A stretch of 64,000 nucleotides of DNA from positions 169,673 to 233,672 of the forward strand of contig JANLVI010000010.1 in NCBI GenBank assembly GCA_031363915.1, written 5' to 3'. The position numbers were made by a program, and so were the translations under genes. The stretch comes from JANLVI01 sp031363915 (GTDB lineage: Bacteria > Vulcanimicrobiota > Vulcanimicrobiia > Vulcanimicrobiales > Vulcanimicrobiaceae). Of the stretch, positions 1-9,103 are shown one piece after another (position 1 is the stretch's first letter; each line of letters begins with the position of its first letter). The notes below the pieces were generated by a model. That model saw nothing but the letters and a program-made list of their open reading frames with translations, was not told the origin of the DNA and made no database searches.

Positions 1-1635
1 GATCAAGTACCCGCGGTGCTCTGGAGCGCCGACCGGCTAGGCTGTTTTGCATCGCTCTCCGGAGCCGGCCTCGGTGCGCTCGGTATTCGCGAATACGATC
101 TCCTCGGAAAATCGTGCGCGAGTTTTCTCGGCGCCGAAGACGCGCTCACGTCCCTTGCCGCCGTGTTCGAAGGCACTTCGGTCGAGTTTGAATCGCTCCG
201 CCGCGATCGCTGGCTGCGCCACCAAGTCGAACCTCTGCGCGGTGCGGACGGCCGCGTGATCGGCGCCGTCGGTGTCTCGCTCGACATCACCGAGATCAAA
301 GACACACAGCGTCGGCTCGAAGCGATGGCCCGTCGCGACGCGCTCACAGGACTGCCGAACCGGCTTGCGCTCGAAGAACTACTCGCTGCGGCGATCATGG
401 GCGGACAGCAAGAACGTGAAGGAACGTTTTCCGCCGTCCTCTTCGTCGATCTCGACCGGTTCAAGGCGATCAACGATACGCTCGGCCATCGCGCGGGCGA
501 CGAAGTGCTGCGCATTGTCGCGGAACGGATGCGCTCGAGTGTCGGCACACGCGACGTCATCGCGCGTCAGGGCGGCGACGAATTCATCATCGTGCTCACT
601 TCCACGACCTCGCCCGACGACGTCGGTGCAGTCGCAGCGCGCATCCTACGCCGCTTCGCCGAACCAATCATGCTTGACGGGCATCAGCTCTTCGTCGGTG
701 CGAGTATCGGAGCCGCGCTCTCGCCGCAGCACGGGGCCAGCGCCGATGAACTCATCAAAAACGCCGACGCCGCAATGTATCGCGTCAAAGCCGCGGGTCG
801 CGGAACGTTCGCATTTTACGAAGCGGGAATGGACGAGGCCGCCCACGACCGCCTCGCGCTCGAAGCCGAGATGCGCATGGCGATTCAAACCGACGGCATG
901 AGACTACTCTTTCAGCCGATCATCGACGTGCCGACCGGCCGCATCTTGGGCGCGGAGGCCCTCATCCGGTGGCCGCACGCCACGCGCGGCGAACTCGGAC
1001 CTGATAAATTCATTCCGCTCGCAGAAGAGAGCGGCCTGATCGTCGACATCACCAAATGGGTCTTACGGCGCGCTTGCGCCTTCGCTGCAAGCGTGCGCAC
1101 CAAACGCGCGGATTTCCGCGTGAGCGTTAACATCTCGGCGCGCGACCTGCGTGAAGCGAACTTCGTCGAAACGGTCGAAGCCGAACTCGCACACGCGGGA
1201 CTCGATCCCGACGGACTCGAGGTCGAAGTCACCGAGAGCGTGTTCCTCGAAGATGCATCGATCGAGAGGCTCAAAGATTTGCGGAATCTCGGCGTGCGCA
1301 TCGCCGTCGACGATTTCGGCATCGCATACAACTCGCTTGCGTACGTCAAACGTTTGCCGATCACTTCGCTCAAGATCGACAAGTCGTTCATGCAAGATGT
1401 CATGGCCGACCGTTTCGATCAGGCGATCGTCAAAGCCATCGTCACGCTGGGTCTCACGCTCGGCCTGCACGTCATCGCTGAAGGCATCGAAACCGAAGCG
1501 CAGTGGTACTTTATGAAAGAACTCGGCTGCGGTCAAGCGCAAGGCTTCCACTTCAGCCGTGCCGTCGAATCGACGGCGATCCAAGCGATGTTCGACGTTC
1601 CGCCGGGATTCGTATCGCTCAGCAAATCGGCCTAA
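1..1635 (+). CDS. PAS-GGDEF-EAL c-di-GMP signalling protein (5' end outside window)
   Basis: The reading frame is open from base 1, so the gene starts upstream; the first in-frame start codon here (GTG at 16) lies inside a PAS-like sensory segment. A diguanylate cyclase domain follows, with an intact GGDEF motif at 571-585. A phosphodiesterase domain follows that, with EAL at 955-963 and the DDFG metal-site motif near 1309-1320. The product should make and/or hydrolyse cyclic di-GMP at the membrane or in the cytosol. The inhibitory I-site (RxxD five residues before GGDEF) reads GTRD, so feedback inhibition by c-di-GMP is probably weak. Both catalytic motifs look intact, so which activity dominates cannot be told. 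It converges on the acyl-CoA dehydrogenase gene at 1706. Confidence 0.93.
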   Translation, partial: DQVPAVLWSADRLGCFASLSGAGLGALGIREYDLLGKSCASFLGAEDALTSLAAVFEGTSVEFESLRRDRWLRHQVEPLRGADGRVIGAVGVSLDITEIKDTQRRLEAMARRDALTGLPNRLALEELLAAAIMGGQQEREGTFSAVLFVDLDRFKAINDTLGHRAGDEVLRIVAERMRSSVGTRDVIARQGGDEFIIVLTSTTSPDDVGAVAARILRRFAEPIMLDGHQLFVGASIGAALSPQHGASADELIKNADAAMYRVKAAGRGTFAFYEAGMDEAAHDRLALEAEMRMAIQTDGMRLLFQPIIDVPTGRILGAEALIRWPHATRGELGPDKFIPLAEESGLIVDITKWVLRRACAFAASVRTKRADFRVSVNISARDLREANFVETVEAELAHAGLDPDGLEVEVTESVFLEDASIERLKDLRNLGVRIAVDDFGIAYNSLAYVKRLPITSLKIDKSFMQDVMADRFDQAIVKAIVTLGLTLGLHVIAEGIETEAQWYFMKELGCGQAQGFHFSRAVESTAIQAMFDVPPGFVSLSKSA

Positions 1636-1705
1636 ATAACAATTTGGGGAGAACCGCCAAGCCGGGGACTGGACTTCACGTTCGATATCCGACTGGTGAG
1701 GAGGC

Positions 1706-2905
1706 TTACGCGAGCTTCGCGAGTTCGATTTTTGCAATCGAGGCACGGTGAACTTCGTCGGGACCGTCCACGATTCGTAAGGTGCGTGCGTGCGCCCAGG
1801 CTTTCGCCAAGAAGAAATCTTGACTCACGCCCGCCGCGCCGTGCGCTTGGATCGCGCGGTCGATCACGCGCAAGACGACCTGCGGAGCGACAACTTTGAT
1901 CATCGCGATCTCCGCCCGCGCGGCCTTATTGCCGAGTTCGTCCATCATTTGCGCGGCGTGCAGCGTGAGCAAACGCGCCTGGTCGATCTCGATGCGCGAA
2001 TCGGCGATCCATTCCATGATGACGCCCTGTTCGGAGAGCGGTTTACCGAACGTGCGCCGAGCCTTGACGCGCGCGACCATCGATTCGAGAGCGCGTTCGG
2101 CAAGGCCGATCGCCCGCATGCAATGATGGATGCGGCCGGGGCCGAGACGGCCCTGTGCGATCTCGAAACCGCGGCCTTCGCCGAGGAGTACGTTCGTTTG
2201 CGGAACGCGTACGTTCTCGAATCGAATCTCGCAGTGCCCGTGCGGTGCATCGTCGTAGCCGAACACCGTCAAGGGCCGCACGAGGGTAACGCCCGGCGTC
2301 GCGGTCGGCACGAGCACCATCGATTGCTGCGCGTGGCGCGCGGCGCTCGAATCGGTCTTGCCCATGAAGATGAGGATCTCGCAGCGCGGATCGCCCGCAC
2401 CCGACGTCCACCACTTCCGGCCGTTAATAACGTAGTCGTTGCCGTCACGCGCGATCGTCGCTTGAATGTTCGTTGCATCCGAGGAGGCGACGTCGGGTTC
2501 GGTCATCGCAAAACCACTGCGAATCTCGCCGCGCAGAAGCGGCTCGAGCCACTGCTTCTTTTGCTCGACCGAACCGTAGCGCACGAGCACTTCCATGTTG
2601 CCCGTATCGGGCGCGCCGCAGTTGAAGACTTCCGGCGCGATCGGCGAGCGGCCCATCACCTCGCAGAGGGGGGCATACTCGCGGTTCGTCAGCCCCGCGC
2701 CAAGTTCGCTCTCAGGCAGAAATAAATTCCAAAGTCCCGCCGCGCGAGCGCGACCTTTGAGCGTCTCCATCGCTGCGGGGATCGTCCAGCGCGACGTGGC
2801 GGCGGTGAGTTCGCGCTCGTACACGATCTCGCTTGGATAGACGTGCTCGTCCATGAACGCGATCAGCCGTTCGCGCAGGTCGGTAGCGCGCGATGAAACC
2901 ATCAT
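1706..2905 (-). CDS. Acyl-CoA dehydrogenase, ACAD10/ACAD11 type
   Basis: 399-residue flavoprotein of the acyl-CoA dehydrogenase family. Visible features are FAMTEPDVASSDATN (about 132-146), the FAD/substrate segment GPGRIHHCMR (255-264) and a C-terminal DGPDEVHR motif. These three are characteristic of the ACAD10/ACAD11 branch and of LvaC from levulinate catabolism rather than of classical fatty-acyl dehydrogenases. Members of this branch can act on 4-phospho-acyl-CoAs, removing phosphate to give an enoyl-CoA. The start overlaps the acyl-CoA ligase stop by 4 bases (2902-2905), so the two are translationally coupled at the end of the liv-ligase operon. A matching kinase gene lies at 12366. Family is certain; the phospho-elimination role is inferred. 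Confidence 0.9.
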   Translation of the reverse strand: MMVSSRATDLRERLIAFMDEHVYPSEIVYERELTAATSRWTIPAAMETLKGRARAAGLWNLFLPESELGAGLTNREYAPLCEVMGRSPIAPEVFNCGAPDTGNMEVLVRYGSVEQKKQWLEPLLRGEIRSGFAMTEPDVASSDATNIQATIARDGNDYVINGRKWWTSGAGDPRCEILIFMGKTDSSAARHAQQSMVLVPTATPGVTLVRPLTVFGYDDAPHGHCEIRFENVRVPQTNVLLGEGRGFEIAQGRLGPGRIHHCMRAIGLAERALESMVARVKARRTFGKPLSEQGVIMEWIADSRIEIDQARLLTLHAAQMMDELGNKAARAEIAMIKVVAPQVVLRVIDRAIQAHGAAGVSQDFFLAKAWAHARTLRIVDGPDEVHRASIAKIELAKLA

Positions 2906-4527
2906 TGCGGCGTCGAGCCCGCAAATCGTTCGCGGAGCGTCTTCTTTGAGATTTTCCCGGTTGCAGTGTGCGGCATTTCATCCACGAATACTACATCGTC
3001 CGGCATCCACCATTTTGCGATCTTGCCTTCGAGGAAGGCTAAGACGTCGCGCGACTCGATGGCGCTGCCCGCCCGGCGCACGACGACGAGCGCCGGGCGC
3101 TCCGACCACGTCGGGTGCGGGATGGCGATTGCGGCGGCTTCGTTGATATCCGGATGACCGACGGCGGCGTTCTCGAGATCGATCGAACTGATCCACTCGC
3201 CGCCCGACTTGATCAGATCTTTGCTGCGGTCGTGGATCGTAAGGTAGCCGTCGCGATCAAGCGAGGCGATGTCGCCGGTGCGAAACCAGCCGTCGGGCGT
3301 AAACGAGAACGCAGTCGCGTCGGGATTATCGTAGTAAGCACCGATAACCCATGGCCCGCGCACGTAGAGTTCGCCTTGCGATTCGCCGTCGTCGGGGAGT
3401 CTGTTCCCGTCGTCATCGAGAATCTTCATGTCCACGCCGTAGACCATGCGCCCGGCCTTCATCTGCCACTTCAAGCGTTCGGGTGAAACGCGGTGATGCG
3501 GCTTGAGCGAACCCGTCGTACAAACCGGGCTCGTCTCGGTCATACCCCAGCCGTGGATGACGATGATGCCGCGCGCTTCATACGCCTCGATCAGCGAGGG
3601 GGGCGCAGCCGAACCGCCGACGCGGAGCGAACCGAGCTTATCGAGATTCTTACCGGTTTCGTTGAGATACGCGAGCATGCCAAGCCAGATCACCGGCACG
3701 GCTCCGGCCGCGGTTGCTTCTTCCCCGTCCATGAGTTCGTAAAGACTCGCCGCATCGTGCAGAGGCCCGGGTAAAATCAATTTCGCGCCCATCATCGGTG
3801 CGCAGTACGGAAAGCCCCACGCGTTAACGTGGAACATCGGCACGATCGGCATGAGCGCACGCTGCTGACCCGGCTTGACGTTCATCATCTCGGCCATACA
3901 GCCGCTAAACGCGTGCAAGACCGTCGAGCGGTGCGAGTACATCGCACCTTTGGGTTCGCCCGTCGTACCCGAGGTATAACACAGCGACGAAGCGCTGTGT
4001 TCATCGAACGACGGCCAGTCGATTTCCGTGGGCTGCATTCCGATGAGCGTCTCGTAGCAGTGGACGTTCGGCAGCGAGGTTGCAGGCATGTGCGCGGCAT
4101 CCGTCATGATGATGAAGCCGCGCACGCGCGGAAGGTGCGTGACGAGCTTCTCGACGAGCGGCACGAAGGTCAGATCGAGAAAGATGAATCTATCGTCGGC
4201 ATGATTGATGATATAGGCGATTTGATCGGGATGTAAGCGCGGATTGATCGTATGACAGACCGCGCCGATCCCCGATATTGCGTAGTAAAGTTCGACGTGG
4301 CGGTGCGTGTTCCACGCAAGCGTTCCGATACGTTCGCTCGGACCGATGCCGAGCGCCGACAGCGCGTGCGCGAGTTGCGCGGACCGCGCCGCTGCTTCGC
4401 GATACGTTTCGCGGTGGAGCGGACCCTCGACGCTCCGCGAGACGATCTCGACGTCACCGTGAAAACGCGCGGCATAGGTGATGATCGAGCTGATCATCAG
4501 CGGAACGTCCATCATCATGCCGCGCAC
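2902..4527 (-). CDS. Acyl-CoA synthetase (AMP-forming, long/medium-chain type)
   Basis: 541-residue member of the ANL adenylate-forming family, activating a carboxylic acid to its CoA thioester through an acyl-adenylate. The phosphate-binding loop YTSGTTGEPKG is at about residues 184-194, the GWGMTE motif follows, and the C-terminal catalytic lysine motif TGKISKK is near the end. The chosen start is GTG at 4527: a GGAG sits 7 bases upstream, inside the end of the preceding gene, whereas the ATG triplets at 4518-4512 lack a separate ribosome site. It lies directly downstream of an ABC importer and overlaps the dehydrogenase gene that follows, so it probably activates the imported carboxylate. 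The exact substrate is unknown. Confidence 0.93.
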   Translation of the reverse strand: MRGMMMDVPLMISSIITYAARFHGDVEIVSRSVEGPLHRETYREAAARSAQLAHALSALGIGPSERIGTLAWNTHRHVELYYAISGIGAVCHTINPRLHPDQIAYIINHADDRFIFLDLTFVPLVEKLVTHLPRVRGFIIMTDAAHMPATSLPNVHCYETLIGMQPTEIDWPSFDEHSASSLCYTSGTTGEPKGAMYSHRSTVLHAFSGCMAEMMNVKPGQQRALMPIVPMFHVNAWGFPYCAPMMGAKLILPGPLHDAASLYELMDGEEATAAGAVPVIWLGMLAYLNETGKNLDKLGSLRVGGSAAPPSLIEAYEARGIIVIHGWGMTETSPVCTTGSLKPHHRVSPERLKWQMKAGRMVYGVDMKILDDDGNRLPDDGESQGELYVRGPWVIGAYYDNPDATAFSFTPDGWFRTGDIASLDRDGYLTIHDRSKDLIKSGGEWISSIDLENAAVGHPDINEAAAIAIPHPTWSERPALVVVRRAGSAIESRDVLAFLEGKIAKWWMPDDVVFVDEMPHTATGKISKKTLRERFAGSTPQ

Positions 4528-4531
4528 GTGG

Positions 4532-5698
4532 TTACTCCGTGAACGGAATCGGAAGGCGCTTGTACGTGCCTTTATCGATCACGGCGGCCTCGACGTCTTC
4601 GAGTAAGTGGCCCGCCTTCGAGACACCGGTCAGTTTGGCCGGCTGAAACTTTGCAGGCAGTGATTTTGCCGCATCGTTTGCTTTAGCCATCACCGCGGCG
4701 GGTTCGGAGCTATTTGCCAGATCCATCGCGCGCGCGAGTACGTGCATCGCCATGTAGTTGTTGGCGAGTTCGGAATTTGCTTCGTACGCCTTGCCGTATT
4801 TTTTGAGGAAGGCGATGAGGAACTGATTGAGGCCCGGGCCGGTGTAGCGGCGCAGCGGCATGACGCCCGTCGTGCCCTCGAGTTTGGGAAGCGGCACGAC
4901 GCCCGTGATCTGATCGAACTTCGCCTGATCCATCATCACGAAACCGCCATTGAACCCTTGATCGCGCGCGGCTTTGATCACGAGGCCCGTCGGTTGCGAG
5001 GGACCGCCGACGAAAATAACGTCGGGTTTATCGGCCAACGTCTTGCTCACGGCCGTCGAGAAGTCCGCCGTCGTATTGTAGTCGACGCCGTTATTGCCGA
5101 GCACCGTGCCGCCGCTCTTGGTCCACTGTTCGGTGAAGCCTTTCGTCCAGGCGTTGCCGTACGCCGTCGTGGTGGGGATGAGCCCCAGACGTTTGCCGAA
5201 CTTCGCCATCGTGACGTCCGTAAACGGTTTGAAGTACGCATCGTACGACGGCGGAATCATGAACGTGCTCGCATTGTTTTGTTTGAGGATCGCCGGTTCG
5301 CTCGAATAGGCGCCGAGGATGAACTTCGGCGACTGCTTTTCGTTGAAACCTTGAATCGCAAGAATCCCGCCGGAGTGCGAACAGAACACGATCGAGGCGT
5401 TCTCTTGTCCGGCTAGGCGCTTGGCGTTCGTCGCTGCTTCGTTCGGACGATAAGCATCGTCGAGTGAGACGAGCTTGAGCTGCGTTTTCTTCCCGCCGAC
5501 CGTCACGCCGCCATCGGCATTGATCTCATCGATCGCCATCTGAATACCGCGCTGCACGTCTTGACCGTACTGCGCCGCACCGCCGCTGAGGGGGCCCGTG
5601 TAACCGACGGTGAGCGTCGGCGTGGATTGCGCCGATGCGCCGAGGGACATCGCACCGATCAGTGCGATTCCAAGACCGATTCGCAATTGACGTATCAT
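4532..5698 (-). CDS. Branched-chain-amino-acid-type ABC transporter substrate-binding protein
   Basis: 388-residue secreted binding protein of the LivJ/LivK (type I periplasmic-binding) family. A signal peptide of about 23 residues ends in SLGASA. The fold start is typical, with VGYTGPLSGGAAQYG then GIQMAIDEINADGG. A strong ribosome site (GGAGGAAATGA) precedes the ATG. It sits after livF and before the acyl-CoA ligase with gaps of 12 and 4 bases, so it is the receptor of this importer. Many relatives bind organic acids, amides or aromatic acids instead of leucine. Because the operon continues with an acyl-CoA ligase, a carboxylic acid ligand is more likely here than an amino acid. Confidence 0.93.
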   Translation of the reverse strand: MIRQLRIGLGIALIGAMSLGASAQSTPTLTVGYTGPLSGGAAQYGQDVQRGIQMAIDEINADGGVTVGGKKTQLKLVSLDDAYRPNEAATNAKRLAGQENASIVFCSHSGGILAIQGFNEKQSPKFILGAYSSEPAILKQNNASTFMIPPSYDAYFKPFTDVTMAKFGKRLGLIPTTTAYGNAWTKGFTEQWTKSGGTVLGNNGVDYNTTADFSTAVSKTLADKPDVIFVGGPSQPTGLVIKAARDQGFNGGFVMMDQAKFDQITGVVPLPKLEGTTGVMPLRRYTGPGLNQFLIAFLKKYGKAYEANSELANNYMAMHVLARAMDLANSSEPAAVMAKANDAAKSLPAKFQPAKLTGVSKAGHLLEDVEAAVIDKGTYKRLPIPFTE

Positions 5699-5710
5699 TC
5701 ATTTCCTCCG

Positions 5711-6415
5711 TTATGCGCCGATGAAGGCTTTTCTGACGAGCTCGTTTGCCTGCAGTGCGCTCGCCGAGCCTTCGAGCACCACCCGTCCGTCCGACAAGAC
5801 GTAGCCGCGATGTGCGATCGAGAGCGCGGCGTGCGCATTTTGTTCCGCGAGCAGCACCATCGTGCCGTCGCGATTGATCGCTGCGACCGCCTCGAGCATC
5901 GCCTGCACCACTTTGGGCGCGAGACCGAGCGAGGGTTCGTCGAGCAACAAGAGTTTGGGCCGCGCCATGAGCGCGCGCCCGATTGCGACCATCTGCTGCT
6001 GGCCGCCGGAGAGAGCGCCGGCGGGCGCGTTCAATTTTGCGCGCACGTCGGGGAAGAGGTCGAGCACTCGCGCGAGCGAGGCATCCGCATCACCGCGCAC
6101 GTGTCGGCGAACGTAGGCTCCTAAGCGCAAATTCTTCTCGACCGAAAGATCGGGGAAGAGACTACGGCCTTCGGGACACTGCGCGATTCCGAGCTTGACG
6201 ATCTCTTCACTGCGCATACCGCGAATCGCGCGGCCGTTGAACGTGATCTCACCCGTTGCGGGGACCAGCCCGCTGAGCGCGGCGAAGAGCGAACTCTTCC
6301 CCGACCCGTTCGCACCGAGCAGCGTAATGAGTTCGCCGTCGGCGATCGTAAAATCGACGGCGTCGACTGCAGGCGCATCGCCGTAGCGCACGCCGAGCTT
6401 GCGAACCTCAAGCAT
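5711..6415 (-). CDS. livF: LivF-type ABC transporter ATP-binding protein
   Basis: ATPase of the HAAT (branched-chain amino acid type) importer, 234 residues from the preferred ATG at 6415, which is the usual LivF length. Walker A is GANGSGKSS, the signature is LSGGQQQ and Walker B is LLLLDEPSLG; the GLAP motif after Walker B is typical of LivF. An upstream ATG at 6439 exists, but the start at 6415 has a G-rich ribosome site about 8 bases before it and gives a first residue run (MLEVRKL) matching the family. The start lies inside the end of livG (8-base overlap). It pairs with LivG to energise the LivH/LivM channel on the cytoplasmic face. Confidence 0.92.
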   Translation of the reverse strand: MLEVRKLGVRYGDAPAVDAVDFTIADGELITLLGANGSGKSSLFAALSGLVPATGEITFNGRAIRGMRSEEIVKLGIAQCPEGRSLFPDLSVEKNLRLGAYVRRHVRGDADASLARVLDLFPDVRAKLNAPAGALSGGQQQMVAIGRALMARPKLLLLDEPSLGLAPKVVQAMLEAVAAINRDGTMVLLAEQNAHAALSIAHRGYVLSDGRVVLEGSASALQANELVRKAFIGA

Positions 6416-7172
6416 GCGTTGCGGCCCCCAAGTACGCATCGATCACGGCCGGATCGGCCTGCACGTGGGCGGGCGTTCCATCGGCGATCTTCGCACCGTG
6501 ATGCAGCACGATCACGCGCTCGGCAATGCCCATCACCAAACTCATTTTGTGCTCGACCAAACACACCGTGAAGCCCGCCTTTGCCATCGCGAGGATCAAG
6601 TCGGCGTGTTCCACGGTTTCTTCGGAGGTCACGCCGGCGGCGGGTTCGTCGAGCAGCACGAGTTTCGGTTTCGAGGCGACGGCGATTGCGATCGCCAGCC
6701 GCTTTTGCGCTTCCTGTGGAATCGACCCCGCGATACGGTCGGCATACCGTTCGATCCCGGCAAAACGTAGAGCATCGAATGCGGCCTCGCGGCTCTCTTG
6801 TTCTTCGCGTCGTGCGCGCGACGTGCGCAGCAGTGCATCGAACAGCCCGCTGCGAGTGTGCATCCGGTAGCCAACGATCGCGTTGTCGAGCACGCTTGCA
6901 TGACGGAAGAGGCTCGTCGTTTGAAACGTCCGCGCGATTCCCAGACGCGCGATTTCATGCGTCGCGCGATGCGTAATGTCGACACCCTCGAAAACGAGCC
7001 GCCCGGATGTCACCGGGTAATAACCCGAAATCAGATTGAAGCACGTCGACTTCCCGGCGCCGTTGGGCCCGATGAGCGCGACGATCGAGCCGCGCTCGAT
7101 GGTGAAACTCACGTTGTCGACCGCAGTCAATCCGCCGAACCGTTTGGTGACGCCCTCGACTTGCAGCGGCAT
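6408..7172 (-). CDS. livG: LivG-type ABC transporter ATP-binding protein
   Basis: 254-residue ATPase starting at MPLQVEGV (ATG 7170-7172), which overlaps the livM stop by one base (TGATG). Walker A is GPNGAGKST and Walker B is LVLLDEPAAG. The usual ABC signature (LSxGQ-like) is replaced by IPQEAQKRL, a variant found in some LivG proteins. Longer upstream in-frame sequence to 7925 is noise antisense-coded within livM and should not be included. It works with LivF, LivH, LivM and the binding protein at 4532-5698. Confidence 0.92.
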   Translation of the reverse strand: MPLQVEGVTKRFGGLTAVDNVSFTIERGSIVALIGPNGAGKSTCFNLISGYYPVTSGRLVFEGVDITHRATHEIARLGIARTFQTTSLFRHASVLDNAIVGYRMHTRSGLFDALLRTSRARREEQESREAAFDALRFAGIERYADRIAGSIPQEAQKRLAIAIAVASKPKLVLLDEPAAGVTSEETVEHADLILAMAKAGFTVCLVEHKMSLVMGIAERVIVLHHGAKIADGTPAHVQADPAVIDAYLGAATHA

Positions 7173-8164
7173 CAGTTGGCACGGCCTTGCGCGAGCGACG
7201 GATCGGTTACGACGGCCGTCGGTGCGGAGGGACGGACCCGTCCGCGCAATTGCATCAACCCGCCGACGATACCGCTTGGGAAGAACATGACGAGCAGCAC
7301 GAGCATCGGGCCAAAGATCAAAAATTTGAAACCCTCGATCCCCTGCAAAAATTGGCCGAGAATCACGAGCACGAGCGTGCCGACGAGCGGGCCCCAGAGC
7401 GTACCGACGCCGCCTACGATGAGATAGAGCAGCATGTCGAAGGTGATGTCGAGCCCCGTCGAATCCGGTCCGAGAAACCCGACGAAGATCGCGAACATTC
7501 CGCCGGCGAGGCCCGCCAAAAACGTCGAGAGCATGAAGGCCGCGCTCTTGGCTTGCATGACGTCGATGCCGACGGCCCGCGCCAGATCTTCGTTGCCGGC
7601 GATAGCGACGAGCGAGCGGCCAAAGAGCGAGCCGCGAACGCGCGCGCAGATCGCGATTGCGACGATCAACGCGCCGAGCACGAGATAATACTTGGCGATC
7701 GAACTCTCGAACGAAATCGGACCGATCGGCGCCGGCGGCGGGATGTTGATCACGCCGATGTTGCCACCCGTCAGTCCTTGCCAGTTTGTGAATATCACGC
7801 TGATCATTACGCCGATGGCAGCGGTAAAGATCGCAAAGTAATGACCGCGCGTGCGCAGCGAGACGAGCCCGACGAGGTAGCCCAGGATCACCGCCGTCGC
7901 GCAGCCTGCTGCAAGCGCGACCCAAAATGGCACGCCCAGACGCGTTTCGAGCAGCGCGACGCCGTACGCGCCGATTCCAAAAAACGCTGCGTGTCCGAGC
8001 GTCAGGAGTCCCGTGTAGCCGAGGATGATATTGAGCCCATACACGGCGATCGCGAAAATATATCCCGTCACGATAACTTGACGGTAGTATTCGCTCTGCA
8101 CCGCGAGCGGGAGAACGAGCGCGACGAACAAAGCGGCGAGCGTGGCGATGCGGCCGACGCGCAA
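7172..8164 (-). CDS. livM: LivM-type ABC transporter permease
   Basis: Integral membrane permease of the HAAT importer family, about 330 residues with repeated hydrophobic segments and the family motif NIILGYTGLLTLGHAAFFG. The preferred start is TTG at 8164, immediately after the livH stop (TAG at 8166-8168), because AAGGG lies 8 bases before it; a second TTG at 8182 would overlap livH by 17 bases and has no clear ribosome site. It forms the transmembrane channel with LivH. The C-terminal part after the last membrane segment is short and basic. Confidence 0.9.
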   Translation of the reverse strand: MRVGRIATLAALFVALVLPLAVQSEYYRQVIVTGYIFAIAVYGLNIILGYTGLLTLGHAAFFGIGAYGVALLETRLGVPFWVALAAGCATAVILGYLVGLVSLRTRGHYFAIFTAAIGVMISVIFTNWQGLTGGNIGVINIPPPAPIGPISFESSIAKYYLVLGALIVAIAICARVRGSLFGRSLVAIAGNEDLARAVGIDVMQAKSAAFMLSTFLAGLAGGMFAIFVGFLGPDSTGLDITFDMLLYLIVGGVGTLWGPLVGTLVLVILGQFLQGIEGFKFLIFGPMLVLLVMFFPSGIVGGLMQLRGRVRPSAPTAVVTDPSLAQGRAN

Positions 8165-8165
8165 G

Positions 8166-9026
8166 CTAGGTGCCCTTCGCAAAGAGACCGGTCGGTCGAA
8201 CCGTCAGGATGACGACGAGTAAACCGAAGGCGATCACGTCCTGATAGCTCGTCGAAATGTACGTCGCACCGAAACTCTCGGCGAAGGCCAAGATGAACGC
8301 GCCGAGGATCGCGCCCGGAATGCTGCCCATTCCACCGAGGACGATGATCGCGAACGCTTTGAGGATCACGGTCGACCCCATCGAGGGGAAAATCAGGTTG
8401 ATCGATGCGATCAGGGTCGCGGCAGTGGCCGCGAGACCCGCAGAGATCGCGAAGACCAGACTCTGCACGCGATCAGCGTTGATGCCGACGAGCGCAGCAC
8501 CGCGCCGGTTCTGTGCGACCGCCTCGATCGTCGCGCCGACGAGCGTTCGTTTGAGGAACCAGAACAGCGCGACCATCACGACGACGGCCGCGAGCACGAC
8601 GATGAGCTGCTGCTGCGTGACGATGAGTCCGGCGATCTTTACGACGTGATCGTACGGCGTGGGCAAGACGCGAAAACCCGGACCGAAGAGCACGCGCGCG
8701 AGCGCTTCAAAGAAAAACAGCACGCCGACGGCCGCGATGATCGCGTTGACTTCGGGTGCTTTCTGCAACGGGCGAAAAACCAACCGCTCGAGCAGCATGC
8801 CGACGAGCGCGAGCACGACGATCGCGAGCAGCATCGCGGGCCAATAGCCGATGTTCGCCACGGTGACCCCGAAGAAGGCAACGTACGCCCCGAGCATATA
8901 GAGATGGCCGTGCGCGAAGTTCGGGATGCCCATTGTGCCGTACACGAGCGCCAGCCCCAGCGAAACGAGCGCATAGATACTGCCGACGACAAGGCCGTTC
9001 AACAGTTCCTGAAAAAAAAGATGCAT
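8166..9026 (-). CDS. livH: LivH-type ABC transporter permease
   Basis: 286-residue permease with the N-terminal LivH motif ELLNGLVVGSIYALVSLG and about eight hydrophobic segments. It starts at ATG 9026 with GGAG 6 bases upstream. It is the first gene of a seven-gene minus-strand operon (livH-livM-livG-livF-binding protein-acyl-CoA ligase-acyl-CoA dehydrogenase) and lies divergent from the beta-oxidation genes starting at 9104. The 77-base gap must hold both promoters. Together with LivM it imports the ligand delivered by the periplasmic receptor. Confidence 0.93.
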   Translation of the reverse strand: MHLFFQELLNGLVVGSIYALVSLGLALVYGTMGIPNFAHGHLYMLGAYVAFFGVTVANIGYWPAMLLAIVVLALVGMLLERLVFRPLQKAPEVNAIIAAVGVLFFFEALARVLFGPGFRVLPTPYDHVVKIAGLIVTQQQLIVVLAAVVVMVALFWFLKRTLVGATIEAVAQNRRGAALVGINADRVQSLVFAISAGLAATAATLIASINLIFPSMGSTVILKAFAIIVLGGMGSIPGAILGAFILAFAESFGATYISTSYQDVIAFGLLVVILTVRPTGLFAKGT

Positions 9027-9103
9027 GCACGCTCCAGCCCGGTAGAGAATTTTTCCGTTCTGGTGAAGCCGTTCCCCTTTCTGATCCGAGAGCTGGAAGT
9101 ATC

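Noticed and set aside
7175..7925. An N-terminal extension of livG
   Set aside because: It lies inside livM in another frame, is Arg-rich, and the family start MPLQVEGV has its own overlapping start codon.
7187..8212. A 341-codon open frame antisense to livM
   Set aside because: Almost entirely charged residues (Asp, Glu, Arg) with no hydrophobic core, the complement of a membrane protein gene.
8933..9103. An N-terminal extension of the hydratase/dehydrogenase
   Set aside because: It is antisense to livH, has no crotonase similarity, and a good ribosome site precedes ATG 9104.
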